NCBI RefSeq assembly: GCF_026157035.1
Contig: NZ_JANJZA010000001.1
Span: 1,343,001-1,407,000 of the forward strand
DNA from: Sphingomicrobium nitratireducens
Lineage (GTDB): Bacteria > Pseudomonadota > Alphaproteobacteria > Sphingomonadales > Sphingomonadaceae
Direction: 5' to 3'
Length of the DNA stretch: 64,000 bases
Part shown: positions 52,955 to 61,592 of the stretch, in pieces
How positions within the stretch are numbered: the first letter of the stretch is position 1
Layout of the letters: each line of letters opens with the position of its first letter
Notes under the pieces: generated by a model
The model's input: the letters and a program-made list of their open reading frames with translations, nothing else
The model's database searches: none
What the model was told of the DNA's origin: nothing
Translations under genes and position numbers: made by a program

Positions 52955-54067
52955 GTGCCGGGACTCGAGACGATCCTCAAGGACCGCGACGTCCGGCGAC
53001 TGGTTTACTGCCACTGTGACCATTTCGAGCCCTGGCGCTCGAAGCCCCGCAGCATCGGGCCCGAGAATGCCGCGCTGGTCGAGCGCTTCGCCGAGGTCAC
53101 GGCAGCGCTGCCTTACGCGCGGCGCCTGACCCTGTTCACGCGCACGCACGTCAAGCCGGTCGCATCGGAGCGAACTGGCGCGGTCTCGCTCGAAGGCGAG
53201 CCGCTCGGCTTCCTGCCGCTCAACGCGAAACAGCTGGAAGTCACCTCGCCTGCCATGCGGGCGCTGACTGCCGGCGGGCACGAAATCCAGATTCACGTCC
53301 ATCACGAACGGGTCACCGCGAACGAGAAATATGCGCAGTCGTCGCCATTCGCATCCTATCTGCTGTCCCCGGAAGGACGCGCACGACAGGGCGAGCGCTT
53401 CTCGCTTCTCACGCGGCTCTCGCTCGAACAGTTGCGCGCGGAGACCGGCGAGCCGCTGGACAGGTGGTTGTTCGTCCACGGTAACTGGGGTCTCAACGGG
53501 TCGGACCGCAACGTGTGCGAGATCGACGACGAGATCCTGCGGCTGCAGGCGCTCGGCTGCCAGGGCGATTTCACCTTTTCGGGCGAACCGTTCGTTGCCC
53601 ATTGCAATCCGGACTTCCACCATCCCGCCTGGATCGTGCCGGGCGAACGGCAGCGCTGCTATTCGCGCGAAGGCGCCGATGCGCGCGCCGCCCAAGCGCA
53701 GGGCGAAGACCCGGGCGCCGACCGCTTCTTCCTGTGGTCCTCGCGGCCCGATCGGATGGTGTGCGCGCTCGATTATCGCTATCCTGACGTCGCACCCAAC
53801 CTTGCCGATCCGGAAGGCTGGGCGCGAGACGTGGTGGACGCCTCGGTGACGATCGGCGATACGCTGTACGTGATGACCTATGGTCATTCGATGCACGGCG
53901 CGCATGGCGAGGGGGTCGACGACATCGTCTTCCCGCACGAGCATCCGGGCGTACGCGCGATGCTCGAGAGCGTCTTCGAGGCGGCCGACAAGGCCGGCCT
54001 GACTACCGATTTCGTGACAGCGCGCGAGATCGTGAACGAACTTTGCAGGATGAATACGGACCGATGA
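52955..54067 (+). CDS. Polysaccharide-deacetylase-like protein, uncharacterised
   Basis: A 370-residue protein without signal peptide. Histidine/aspartate-rich motifs are HCDHFEPW (20-27), IQIHVHH (112-118) and WLFVHGNWGLNGSD (171-184). This arrangement resembles deacetylase-like proteins of the NodB superfamily, with metal-binding residues in the first and second motifs, but the canonical TFDDGP is absent, so I call it only by resemblance. The GTG start comes one base after the putA stop, so translation is probably coupled; the next gene overlaps its end by four bases. Confidence 0.45.
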   Translation: MPGLETILKDRDVRRLVYCHCDHFEPWRSKPRSIGPENAALVERFAEVTAALPYARRLTLFTRTHVKPVASERTGAVSLEGEPLGFLPLNAKQLEVTSPAMRALTAGGHEIQIHVHHERVTANEKYAQSSPFASYLLSPEGRARQGERFSLLTRLSLEQLRAETGEPLDRWLFVHGNWGLNGSDRNVCEIDDEILRLQALGCQGDFTFSGEPFVAHCNPDFHHPAWIVPGERQRCYSREGADARAAQAQGEDPGADRFFLWSSRPDRMVCALDYRYPDVAPNLADPEGWARDVVDASVTIGDTLYVMTYGHSMHGAHGEGVDDIVFPHEHPGVRAMLESVFEAADKAGLTTDFVTAREIVNELCRMNTDR

Positions 54068-54687
54068 AACGCGCGCAGTTGCGTCAATTCGAAGAGCAGG
54101 TCGTGACGTTTATCGATGAGCGGCATCGCGCGCTCGGCGTCGAGGAAAGCGGCCTTCTTCCTTATTATGTCCAGCGGGCGGAGAAGAAGCGGGCCTTTAC
54201 GCGGTACGAGCGCGGCCTGCTCGCGCACCTGGAAACCGGAACAACAATCTACCACGCCGGGATCGGCATCGGCGTGCTGTCCGCGGCGCTGGCGCTGAAG
54301 GGGTGCCGCGTGATCGGGTTCGAGGAAATGCCCGAACGCGCCGAGGCGGCCCGGGCGCTACGAGATGCCGTGGCACAGGGCACCGACTACGAGTTGCGTG
54401 AAGCCAATTTTCCCGGCGGCCTGCGCGCGGACGAACCGGCAGGCGCGGCGACGCTGCTGTTCACCAACGTGGCCGGCAACTGGTCGGACGAGACCTATGC
54501 GGGCGCGTTCGCGGCGATGAAGCGCTTTTCGCGCACGATCCTCGACCTACGTTTGTTCGGCCACACGCGCAACGAACCGGAAGAACGCGACGAACTGGCC
54601 CGGCGTCTGGAGGCGATGGGACACGAGCTTCGCCCCCTGGACCTCAACTGCAACAACAATTTCTACGTCGAGCTGACGGCGCGCTGA
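54064..54687 (+). CDS. Methyltransferase-like (Rossmann-fold) protein, uncharacterised
   Basis: A 207-residue protein. Residues 62-88 look like the SAM-binding start of a class I methyltransferase: a beta strand, HAGIGIGVLSAALALKGCRV, then a second strand ending in acidic residues (EE). Past this the resemblance fades, and no later methyltransferase motifs are clear, so activity is uncertain. ATG overlaps the preceding stop (ATGA). The two genes probably act together; substrate unknown. Confidence 0.5.
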   Translation: MKRAQLRQFEEQVVTFIDERHRALGVEESGLLPYYVQRAEKKRAFTRYERGLLAHLETGTTIYHAGIGIGVLSAALALKGCRVIGFEEMPERAEAARALRDAVAQGTDYELREANFPGGLRADEPAGAATLLFTNVAGNWSDETYAGAFAAMKRFSRTILDLRLFGHTRNEPEERDELARRLEAMGHELRPLDLNCNNNFYVELTAR

Positions 54688-54791
54688 TCCTTCGCTTGCC
54701 GAAAGGAAGCCGTCAGCAGTTCGTCAGCACATCGTCATGGCCTGTAGGCGCGCGCCGCTGCCTTCTCCCGTCATCATTTTGGGAGGTAACC

Positions 54792-55820
54792 ATGAAGACA
54801 CATATCGTGAAATTGGCCGTGGGGCTGGCAACGGGTCTTGCGACGACAACCGTTCCTTCCACTGCCAACGCGCGCATCCTCAAGGCGGTCGGCGGCCCAG
54901 GCGGGGCGCTCTACGAACTGCGCTGCCCGCCCGGCGAAGCAATGATCGGACTGTTTGCGCAGTCGGGAGCCTGGATCGACCAAGTGGCACCGGTTTGCGG
55001 ACCTGTCGGTGGGACGGTGCGCAAAAAGCCAGGGACGGCAGGCGGGCAGGGCGGGGTGCCGCAGGAAGCTTATTGCAAGGGTAACAGCGCCGTCCGCAGC
55101 CTCCGGCTCACTTATACACGAGGCGGCGACTTGCCGATGCAATACGTCAATGAGATCAACGTGATCTGCGAAGACAGCACCTTCTGCATCGACACGGGAG
55201 AGCTTTGCGCGGGCATAGTCGATATCCAGCATGGTCTATTATCGACAAGGTTCACGCCTCGTTCGATGGAATTTTCCTGCGCCGAGGGCGAACAGATGGC
55301 GGGCCTCGTCGGTCGTGCTGGCAACTACGTCGATTCTCTCGGAATCATTTGTGAGGATCGCCCGGCTTCGAACACCATCCACGTGATGTCCCTACGACCG
55401 CCAGCGGCGGACGACGGTAAGAATGACGTGACCTACATGCGACTGGGCAAGGGAACACCTTCGAAGCCATCGGCACCGACCCATGGCCTGGGGCGGGCGG
55501 GAGCCACGGGCTCGCCTTCCTCCATGCTCGCGCCCGGATCGATGAAGATCGCCTCGCTTGCCTGCAAGGACGGGTTCGTGTGGCGCGCCGCCTCGCCCGA
55601 CGACAAGGTCTGCGTATCGAAGGAAGCGCAGTCACGCGTCAAGGTCGAGAACATCACCGCCAAGGCGTTCGTCGATCCCAACTCCGCCTACGGCCCGACG
55701 GGGTGCAAGTCGGGCTATGTCTGGCGGGAGGCGTTCGAGGGCGACGAGACCTGCGTGAAGCCCGAGGCGCGCACGCTGGCCAGGGAAGAAAACCGGCTCG
55801 CCGACACGCGGCGGCAGTAG
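54792..55820 (+). CDS. Secreted Cys-rich protein with two kinds of internal repeat
   Basis: A 342-residue precursor with a signal peptide (to about residue 27, ANA before Arg). Repeat A occurs at about 45-68 and 163-187: a Cys, then GEAMIGL or GEQMAGL, then a jacalin-like W/Y-I/V-D pattern and a final Cys. Repeat B occurs at 258-287 and 305-334: C-x2-G-[FY]-V-W-R, then D, CV and a basic stretch ending EN. Both pairs hold regularly spaced cysteines, suggesting disulfides. Repeat B resembles a short motif in various secreted proteins. Function unknown. ATG follows GGGAGGTAACC. A good terminator follows. Confidence 0.7.
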   Translation: MKTHIVKLAVGLATGLATTTVPSTANARILKAVGGPGGALYELRCPPGEAMIGLFAQSGAWIDQVAPVCGPVGGTVRKKPGTAGGQGGVPQEAYCKGNSAVRSLRLTYTRGGDLPMQYVNEINVICEDSTFCIDTGELCAGIVDIQHGLLSTRFTPRSMEFSCAEGEQMAGLVGRAGNYVDSLGIICEDRPASNTIHVMSLRPPAADDGKNDVTYMRLGKGTPSKPSAPTHGLGRAGATGSPSSMLAPGSMKIASLACKDGFVWRAASPDDKVCVSKEAQSRVKVENITAKAFVDPNSAYGPTGCKSGYVWREAFEGDETCVKPEARTLAREENRLADTRRQ

Positions 55821-55833
55821 GGGCCGAAACGCG

Positions 55834-55861
55834 AAAAGGCGGGTCGCAAAACCCGCCTTTT
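55834..55861. terminator. Rho-independent terminator, bidirectional
   Basis: AAAAGGCGGGT (55834-55844) pairs with ACCCGCCTTTT (55851-55861) around CGCAAA. The A tract on one side and T tract on the other mean it can end transcription from both the secreted-protein gene and the tRNA gene. Confidence 0.92.
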
Positions 55862-55869
55862 CAAGAAGA

Positions 55870-55944
55870 TGGCTCCCCGAGTAGGATTCGAACCTACGGC
55901 CATTCGATTAACAGTCGAATGCTCTACCGCTGAGCTATCGGGGA
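55870..55944 (-). tRNA. tRNA-Asn (anticodon GTT)
   Basis: Read on the minus strand: acceptor TCCCCGA (55938-55944) with TCGGGGA, D arm TAGCTCAGCGGTAGAGC, anticodon loop CTGTTAA with anticodon GTT, T arm with GGTTCGAATCC, discriminator G, and an encoded CCA at 55870-55872. All helices close. 75 bases including CCA. Confidence 0.97.
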
Positions 55945-56002
55945 GCAGCCCGAAGGCGATGGAGGGGCGTATAACGCGTCGCTCGCGCCATGCAAGACCC
56001 TT

Positions 56003-56779
56003 TTAGCTTGTCGCGAACTGTTCGAGCGCGATCCGCTCGTCGAGCGCATGGTCGGGGTCGAACAATAGCGTCAGCTGGCGTTTGCGGTCGAGCGTTACGT
56101 CGACGCGCGTCACGTCTCGCACCTCGTAATGGTCGGCCACCGCCGAGACACGGCGGTCGTCGGGGGCGTGAACAGTGAAGCGGACCTCGGTGTCCTCGGG
56201 AAGGATTGCCCCGGGCCAGCGCCGCGGGCGGAACGGAGAGATAGGGGTCAGCGCCAGCATGTTGGCCGACAATGGCAGGATCGGCCCGCCCGCCGAGAGG
56301 TTGTAGGCGGTCGAGCCCGCAGGCGTCGCCACCATCACCCCGTCGCAAACCAGCTCGTCGATCGCCGGGCGGCCGGCCACTTCGATCCCGATCTTGGCGG
56401 TGCGACCGGTTTCGCGCAGCAGCGAGACTTCGTTGATCGCGGCACGCTCGACCGTCTCGCCTTCCATCGTGTGCGCCTTCATCGCGAGCGGGGCGATCTC
56501 GATCGGCTTGGCGGCAGCGATTCGGGTCTCCAGATCCCCGTCGCGCCATTCGTTCATCAGGAAGCCGACGGTCCCGCGGTTGAGCCCGAATACCGGGCGC
56601 GTCGCCATCTCTCCCTCGAGCATCAGGTGCAGCGTGCGCAGCAGAAAGCCGTCGCCCCCGATCGCGACGACCACGTCCGCTTCCTCGGGCGGAACGATGT
56701 CGTAGGCGGCTTCGATCTCGGCCCTGGTTTCCTGGGCGGGCGCCTTGCGCGAGGCGGCAAGGGCCAGTTTGACGGTCAT
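56003..56779 (-). CDS. nadK: NAD kinase
   Basis: Phosphorylates NAD to NADP. The 258-residue protein has the family GGDG motif (41-44) in AIGGDGFLLRTLH, the second motif LNRGTVGFLMNE, INEVSLLRE, and TPAGSTAYNLSAGGPI. Length is typical of the shorter bacterial form. ATG 56779 chosen because it begins just before the Rossmann-like start; the frame extends further. Divergent from the EAL gene. Confidence 0.93.
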   Translation of the reverse strand: MTVKLALAASRKAPAQETRAEIEAAYDIVPPEEADVVVAIGGDGFLLRTLHLMLEGEMATRPVFGLNRGTVGFLMNEWRDGDLETRIAAAKPIEIAPLAMKAHTMEGETVERAAINEVSLLRETGRTAKIGIEVAGRPAIDELVCDGVMVATPAGSTAYNLSAGGPILPLSANMLALTPISPFRPRRWPGAILPEDTEVRFTVHAPDDRRVSAVADHYEVRDVTRVDVTLDRKRQLTLLFDPDHALDERIALEQFATS

Positions 56780-56948
56780 GGCAGCGCCTCTCCTCGCTCG
56801 TGACTGGGTGCGACCATAGGGATTTTGCGGATTTCCGCCACTGTCCCGTTGCGGGGCAGGAAATTTTCGGTGCTGTCCTATTCGCCGCGCGGCGCGCAGG
56901 GTGCGCAGCATGTTGTTGCGTGTGAGTTGGGGACAGAAGGAGCCGGGA

Positions 56949-57743
56949 ATGGGCGAGCGTATCGACCCGCTGTTCACGTGGCGCCTTCGGGACAGGGCGC
57001 TCGAGGCTGCCATTGCCTCGGGCGCCATTGCCATTCGCTATCAGCCCCAGATCGACCCTGCGAGCGGACGGGTTGCCGCTGTCGAGGCGCTGGCGCGCTG
57101 GATTGGCACCGAAAATGGCGAGAAACTGTTCGAACGCGCCGAGCAGGCCAACCTGTCGGGCGAATTGTCGCGTCTCGTCATCGAAAAGGCGATCCGCCGC
57201 GCCGCGCAATGGACCGGCCCGCTCGGCGACATCGGTCTTTCCGTCAATCTGCTGCCGTCCGACATCGTCGCCGAGGGCTTCCCCGAGTGGCTCCTCGAAG
57301 TCGTGCGGCGCGAAGGCCTTCCCCCCACCAGGCTGACCGTCGAAATCGTCGAAACCGGGCTGGTCTCGGACCACCCGGCCGCCGCGCGCCGCCTCGGCAA
57401 GCTGCGCGAGGCCGGGATCAAGGTCGCGATCGACGATTTCGGGACGGGCTATGCGAGCCTTGCCTATCTCACCAGCTTGCCGATCGACACGCTCAAGATC
57501 GACCGCGGGCTCGTCACCGACATCGTCGGGCGCGACCGCGACCGGATCGTGGTGCGCGCGATGCTCGGTCTGGCGGCCGACCTTGGCCTCTCGACGGTGG
57601 TCGAGGGCGTCGAATGTTCCGCCCAGCTCGCCCTGCTCGCCGAGTGGGGCTGCGACCTCTACCAGGGTTTCCTGGGGGCCGAGCCGCTCGACGAGGCCGA
57701 GCTTGTGCGCTTCGTGCGCACCGCCAATCTCGACGTCGCCTAG
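56949..57743 (+). CDS. EAL-domain cyclic-di-GMP phosphodiesterase
   Basis: Single EAL domain of 264 residues with almost no extra sequence, so a cytoplasmic stand-alone enzyme. All catalytic and metal residues expected for an active EAL protein are visible: EAL at 46-48, Asn100, Glu132, Asp162-Asp163 (IDDFGTGYAS), Lys183, Glu219, Glu222 and Gln239. It should hydrolyse c-di-GMP to pGpG. ATG 56949 follows AAGGAGCCGGGA; a GTG 16 codons upstream is less likely. Its stop overlaps that of the convergent mfd by four bases. Confidence 0.9.
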   Translation: MGERIDPLFTWRLRDRALEAAIASGAIAIRYQPQIDPASGRVAAVEALARWIGTENGEKLFERAEQANLSGELSRLVIEKAIRRAAQWTGPLGDIGLSVNLLPSDIVAEGFPEWLLEVVRREGLPPTRLTVEIVETGLVSDHPAAARRLGKLREAGIKVAIDDFGTGYASLAYLTSLPIDTLKIDRGLVTDIVGRDRDRIVVRAMLGLAADLGLSTVVEGVECSAQLALLAEWGCDLYQGFLGAEPLDEAELVRFVRTANLDVA

Positions 57744-60700
57744 GCGGCTTCCTTTTCTTTGAGGGCCTTGGCGGCGGTTCTTGCGAGGCCGCGCGAAAGC
57801 TGGAGCGCGCCGTTGAGGCGATCATGCTCGCTCGACCAGCTGCGGCTGACGACCAGTTTCTCGTCGGGCCGCAGCTTGGCCGCGCCCTTGAGCCGCTCGA
57901 TATAGCCGAACAGCGCCGGAATGTCGGGGAAGCCGCCTTCCGCGAAGGTCACGACGGCACCCTTGGTGCCGACGTCGAGCTTGGCGATGCGCGCCTGGCG
58001 GCAGTTGATCTTGGTTTCGACGATGGTGAGCAGGTTCTGAACCTCGTGCGGCAGCTTTCCGAACCGATCGATCAGCTCCGCCGCGAATTCGTCGATCTCG
58101 GCGCGGGTCTTTAGGTCGCCCAGGCGGCGGTAGAGCCCCATGCGCAGGTCGAGATCGGCGACATAGTCGTCAGGGATGAGGACGGGCGCCGCGACGTTGA
58201 TCTGCGGATTGACCGCGCCTTCGCGCGGCTCGTCGTCCCCGCCGGCCTTCATGGTCGCGATCGCTTCTTCGAGCATCGACTGGTAGAGCTCGAAGCCGAC
58301 TTCCTTGATGTGGCCCGACTGTTCGTCGCCGAGGAGGTTGCCCGCGCCGCGCAGGTCGAGGTCGTGGCTGGCCAGCTGGAAGCCCGCGCCAAGGCTGTCG
58401 AGATCGGAGAGAACCTGGAGCCGCTTGGCCGCACTGTCGGAAACGAGACGCGGTTCAGGCGTGGTGAGATAGGCGTAGGCGCGCGTCTTCGAACGCCCGA
58501 CGCGGCCACGCAACTGGTAGAGTTGGGCGAGCCCGAAGCGGTCGGCGCGGTGGACGATGAGCGTATTGGCGCTCGGGATGTCGAGCCCGCTCTCGACGAT
58601 GGTGGTCGACAAGAGCACGTCATATTTGCGGTCGTAGAAGGCGCTCATGCGGTCCTCGACCTCCTTGGGCGCCATCTGGCCGTGCGCGACGACATATTTG
58701 ATCTCGGGCACTTCCTCGCGGAGGAATTCCTCGATGTCGGGCAGGTCGGCGATGCGCGGCACGACGTAGAAACTCTGTCCGCCGCGATAATGTTCGCGCA
58801 ACAGCGCCTCGCGCACGACGACCGGATCGAAGGGCATCACGTAGGTGCGCACCGCGAGCCGGTCGACTGGCGGAGTCTGGATGACCGACAATTCGCGCAG
58901 CCCGCTCATCGCCATCTGCAGCGTGCGCGGGATGGGGGTGGCGGTGAGCGTGAGGACGTGCACGCCCGACTTCAGCTCCTTCAATCGCTCCTTGTGGGTC
59001 ACGCCGAAATGCTGTTCCTCGTCGACGATGACGAGGCCGAGGCGCTTGAACTTGACCGTCTTCGAGAGGACGGCGTGCGTGCCGATGACGATGTCGATGG
59101 TGCCCTTCTCGAGCCCTTCCTTGACCTGCTTGGCCTCGCCCGCGGGCACCAGGCGCGAGAGGCGGCCGATATGGATCGGGAAGCCCTGGAAGCGTTCGGT
59201 GAAGTTCGCGTGGTGCTGTCGTGCGAGAAGGGTCGTGGGCGCGACGATCGCGACCTGCATCCCGTTCATCGCCGCGACGAAGGCGGCGCGCAATGCGATC
59301 TCTGTCTTGCCAAAACCGACATCGCCGCACACGAGCCGGTCCATCGGCTTGCCCGAGGAAAGGTCCTCGAGCACGTCGGCGATGGCGCGCTCCTGGTCGT
59401 CGGTTTCCTCGTAGGGGAAGCGGTCGACGAATTGCGGGTAGGCGCTGTCGGGTTCGACGCTCTCGCCCTTGCGCGTCGCGCGCATCGCGGCGACCGAGAT
59501 GAGCTTGCCCGCGATCTCGCGGATCCGCTCCTTCATGCGCGCCTTGCGCCGCTGCCACGCCTCGCCGCCGAGGCGGTCGAGCGCGTGCGCCTCGTCGCCG
59601 CCACCATAGCGGGTGAGGACGTCGATATTCTCGACCGGGACGTAGAGCTTGTCGCCGCCGTGATACTCGAGCGCCACGCAGTCGTGCGGCGCCTTCCCGA
59701 CATCGATGGTGGTGAGCCCCTCGTAGCGGCCGATGCCATGTTCCTCGTGGACAACGAGGTCGCCCGGCGTCATCGCCGAGAGTTCGGCAAGGAAGGCGTC
59801 GGCACTCTTGCGGCGTTTCTGGCGGCGCACGAGGCGATCGCCGAGCATGTCCTGTTCGGACAGCACTGCGACCTCACGCGTCGTGAAACCATGGTCGAGC
59901 GGGAGGACGACGAGGGCGGGCCCCTTGGCGCCCAGCGCTTCCTGCCATCCCGAGGCTGCGGAAAGCCCCTTCACCCCGTGATCCTTGAGGAGCCCGGCAA
60001 GGCGCTCGCGGGCGCCCTTCGAATAGCTTGCAAGGACGATCTTGTGCTTGTCCTTCACCAGCTTGGCGATGTGGGCTGCGACCGCTTCGTAGACATTCGC
60101 TCCCTGTGCGCGCTCGGGGGCGAAGTCGCGCGGTCCCGCCACGTCGAAGTCGATGCTGGTGTCGCCCTCGGGCGCCGGGAAGGGGCTGGCGAGGTGGATC
60201 GGCAATTCCGCGATCCGCTCGCCCCATTCGTCCTTGGTCAGATAGAGTTTCGCGGGTGCCAGCGGGCGATAGCTGCCCGCCTCGGCCGCCTCGACGCGCT
60301 TCCGGTTGGCGTAATAGTCGTCGATCGATTCCACTCGCGCATCCATCGCCGCGTCGGCATTGGCATCGCGTACGATGACGTCATGACGTCCTAGATAATC
60401 CTGTAAATCCGCCAGTTCTTCTTCGAACAGCGGGAGCCAATGCTCCATGCCGGCGAGGCGGCGGCCTTCGCTGACCGCCTGGTAGAGCGGGTCCGAGGTC
60501 GCGGTCGCGCCGAACAATTCGCGATAGCGTTCGCGAAAGCGGCGGATATTGCCCTCGTCGAGCATGACCTCGGAGGCCGGCATCAGCGTGAACGCCTTGG
60601 CGCGGCCGGTCGAGCGCTGGTCAGCGGGATCGAATTCGCGCATCGTCTCGACCTCGTCGCCGAAGAAGTCCAGGCGGATCCCGGTCTTGCGGCCTGCGGG

Positions 60701-61228
60701 GACAAGATCGACGATCGCGCCGCGCACTGCATATTCGCCTGCGTCGTGGACCGTATCGGTGCGCTGGTAGCCGTTGGCGTCGAGGATGCGGATCAATTCG
60801 TCGCGGTCGAGCTCGATGCCTTCCGCCAGACGGCGCGTCAGGCTCTCGATGCGCGCGGGGGTCAGCAGGCGCTGCCCGGCCGCCGCCGCAGTGGTGAGGA
60901 CGAGCTGGGGCTTGGACGGTTTTTCCGTGAGGCGGGCGAGCGCGCCCAAGCGTTCGGCCATCACGCGCAGCGCGGGGCTCGAACGATCGTAGGGCAGGCA
61001 GTCCCAGGCAGGCAGCGAGATCACCTCGATCTCGGGCGCGAACACCGGCGCGGTATCGGCCAGCGCGCGCATCGCGGCCTCGTCGGCGGCAATGACGACC
61101 GCGCGGCCGCCCTTGTGCGCGCAGCCCCGCGCAAGATCGGTCGCCAGCCACGGCAGATAGCCAGCAGGCACGCTCGAGAGCGTCAGCGGCTTGTCGGCGC
61201 CGAGAATTCGGGGGAGGGCCTCGCTCAT
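57740..61228 (-). CDS. mfd: Transcription-repair coupling factor Mfd
   Basis: Translocase that removes stalled RNA polymerase and recruits UvrA. In 1162 residues: N-terminal UvrB-like domain, CarD-like RNA polymerase interaction domain around residues 500-560 (PGDLVVHEEHGIGRYEGL), RecG-like helicase motifs (GDVGFGKTEIALRA, VDEEQHFGVTHKERLK, TATPIPRTLQMAM), and a C-terminal TRCF domain. All parts are present. The ATG overlaps the sdhE stop. Confidence 0.96.
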   Translation of the reverse strand: MSEALPRILGADKPLTLSSVPAGYLPWLATDLARGCAHKGGRAVVIAADEAAMRALADTAPVFAPEIEVISLPAWDCLPYDRSSPALRVMAERLGALARLTEKPSKPQLVLTTAAAAGQRLLTPARIESLTRRLAEGIELDRDELIRILDANGYQRTDTVHDAGEYAVRGAIVDLVPAGRKTGIRLDFFGDEVETMREFDPADQRSTGRAKAFTLMPASEVMLDEGNIRRFRERYRELFGATATSDPLYQAVSEGRRLAGMEHWLPLFEEELADLQDYLGRHDVIVRDANADAAMDARVESIDDYYANRKRVEAAEAGSYRPLAPAKLYLTKDEWGERIAELPIHLASPFPAPEGDTSIDFDVAGPRDFAPERAQGANVYEAVAAHIAKLVKDKHKIVLASYSKGARERLAGLLKDHGVKGLSAASGWQEALGAKGPALVVLPLDHGFTTREVAVLSEQDMLGDRLVRRQKRRKSADAFLAELSAMTPGDLVVHEEHGIGRYEGLTTIDVGKAPHDCVALEYHGGDKLYVPVENIDVLTRYGGGDEAHALDRLGGEAWQRRKARMKERIREIAGKLISVAAMRATRKGESVEPDSAYPQFVDRFPYEETDDQERAIADVLEDLSSGKPMDRLVCGDVGFGKTEIALRAAFVAAMNGMQVAIVAPTTLLARQHHANFTERFQGFPIHIGRLSRLVPAGEAKQVKEGLEKGTIDIVIGTHAVLSKTVKFKRLGLVIVDEEQHFGVTHKERLKELKSGVHVLTLTATPIPRTLQMAMSGLRELSVIQTPPVDRLAVRTYVMPFDPVVVREALLREHYRGGQSFYVVPRIADLPDIEEFLREEVPEIKYVVAHGQMAPKEVEDRMSAFYDRKYDVLLSTTIVESGLDIPSANTLIVHRADRFGLAQLYQLRGRVGRSKTRAYAYLTTPEPRLVSDSAAKRLQVLSDLDSLGAGFQLASHDLDLRGAGNLLGDEQSGHIKEVGFELYQSMLEEAIATMKAGGDDEPREGAVNPQINVAAPVLIPDDYVADLDLRMGLYRRLGDLKTRAEIDEFAAELIDRFGKLPHEVQNLLTIVETKINCRQARIAKLDVGTKGAVVTFAEGGFPDIPALFGYIERLKGAAKLRPDEKLVVSRSWSSEHDRLNGALQLSRGLARTAAKALKEKEAA

Positions 61229-61485
61229 CTGGCGTGGGCGATATAGTCGAGACGCTGCATGGCTTCCATCATCGGACCCCGATAACGCTCGGGAACCTCC
61301 TGGGTGCCGATCGCCCAGGCCATGATGTCGACATCGGTCTCGGTCAGCAGGCCCGCAAACAGGGCCAGTTCATGCTCGCCCCAGGTCTCGTGATATTTGT
61401 CGAAAAAGCCGCCGACGAGCATGTCGGCCTCCTTGGTGCCCCGGTGCCAGGCCCGGTAACGCAGCGCGCGCCGCAGATCGTCCAT
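61225..61485 (-). CDS. sdhE: FAD assembly factor SdhE
   Basis: Small protein of 86 residues that promotes covalent flavinylation of succinate dehydrogenase. The conserved RGTKE (15-19) followed by ADMLVGGFFDKY is the hallmark of the family. Its stop overlaps the mfd start, so the two are co-translated. No sdh gene in the window. Confidence 0.9.
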   Translation of the reverse strand: MDDLRRALRYRAWHRGTKEADMLVGGFFDKYHETWGEHELALFAGLLTETDVDIMAWAIGTQEVPERYRGPMMEAMQRLDYIAHAR

Positions 61486-61592
61486 ATTCCCGTCTCGCTC
61501 CCATGGGGCTCGGGCCCGCCCGGAAAATCCGGGCAGGCGTCGTGTGCGCCGACCCTGTAGGCGATGCGAAGGCAGCTTGCTAGGGAGAGGCG

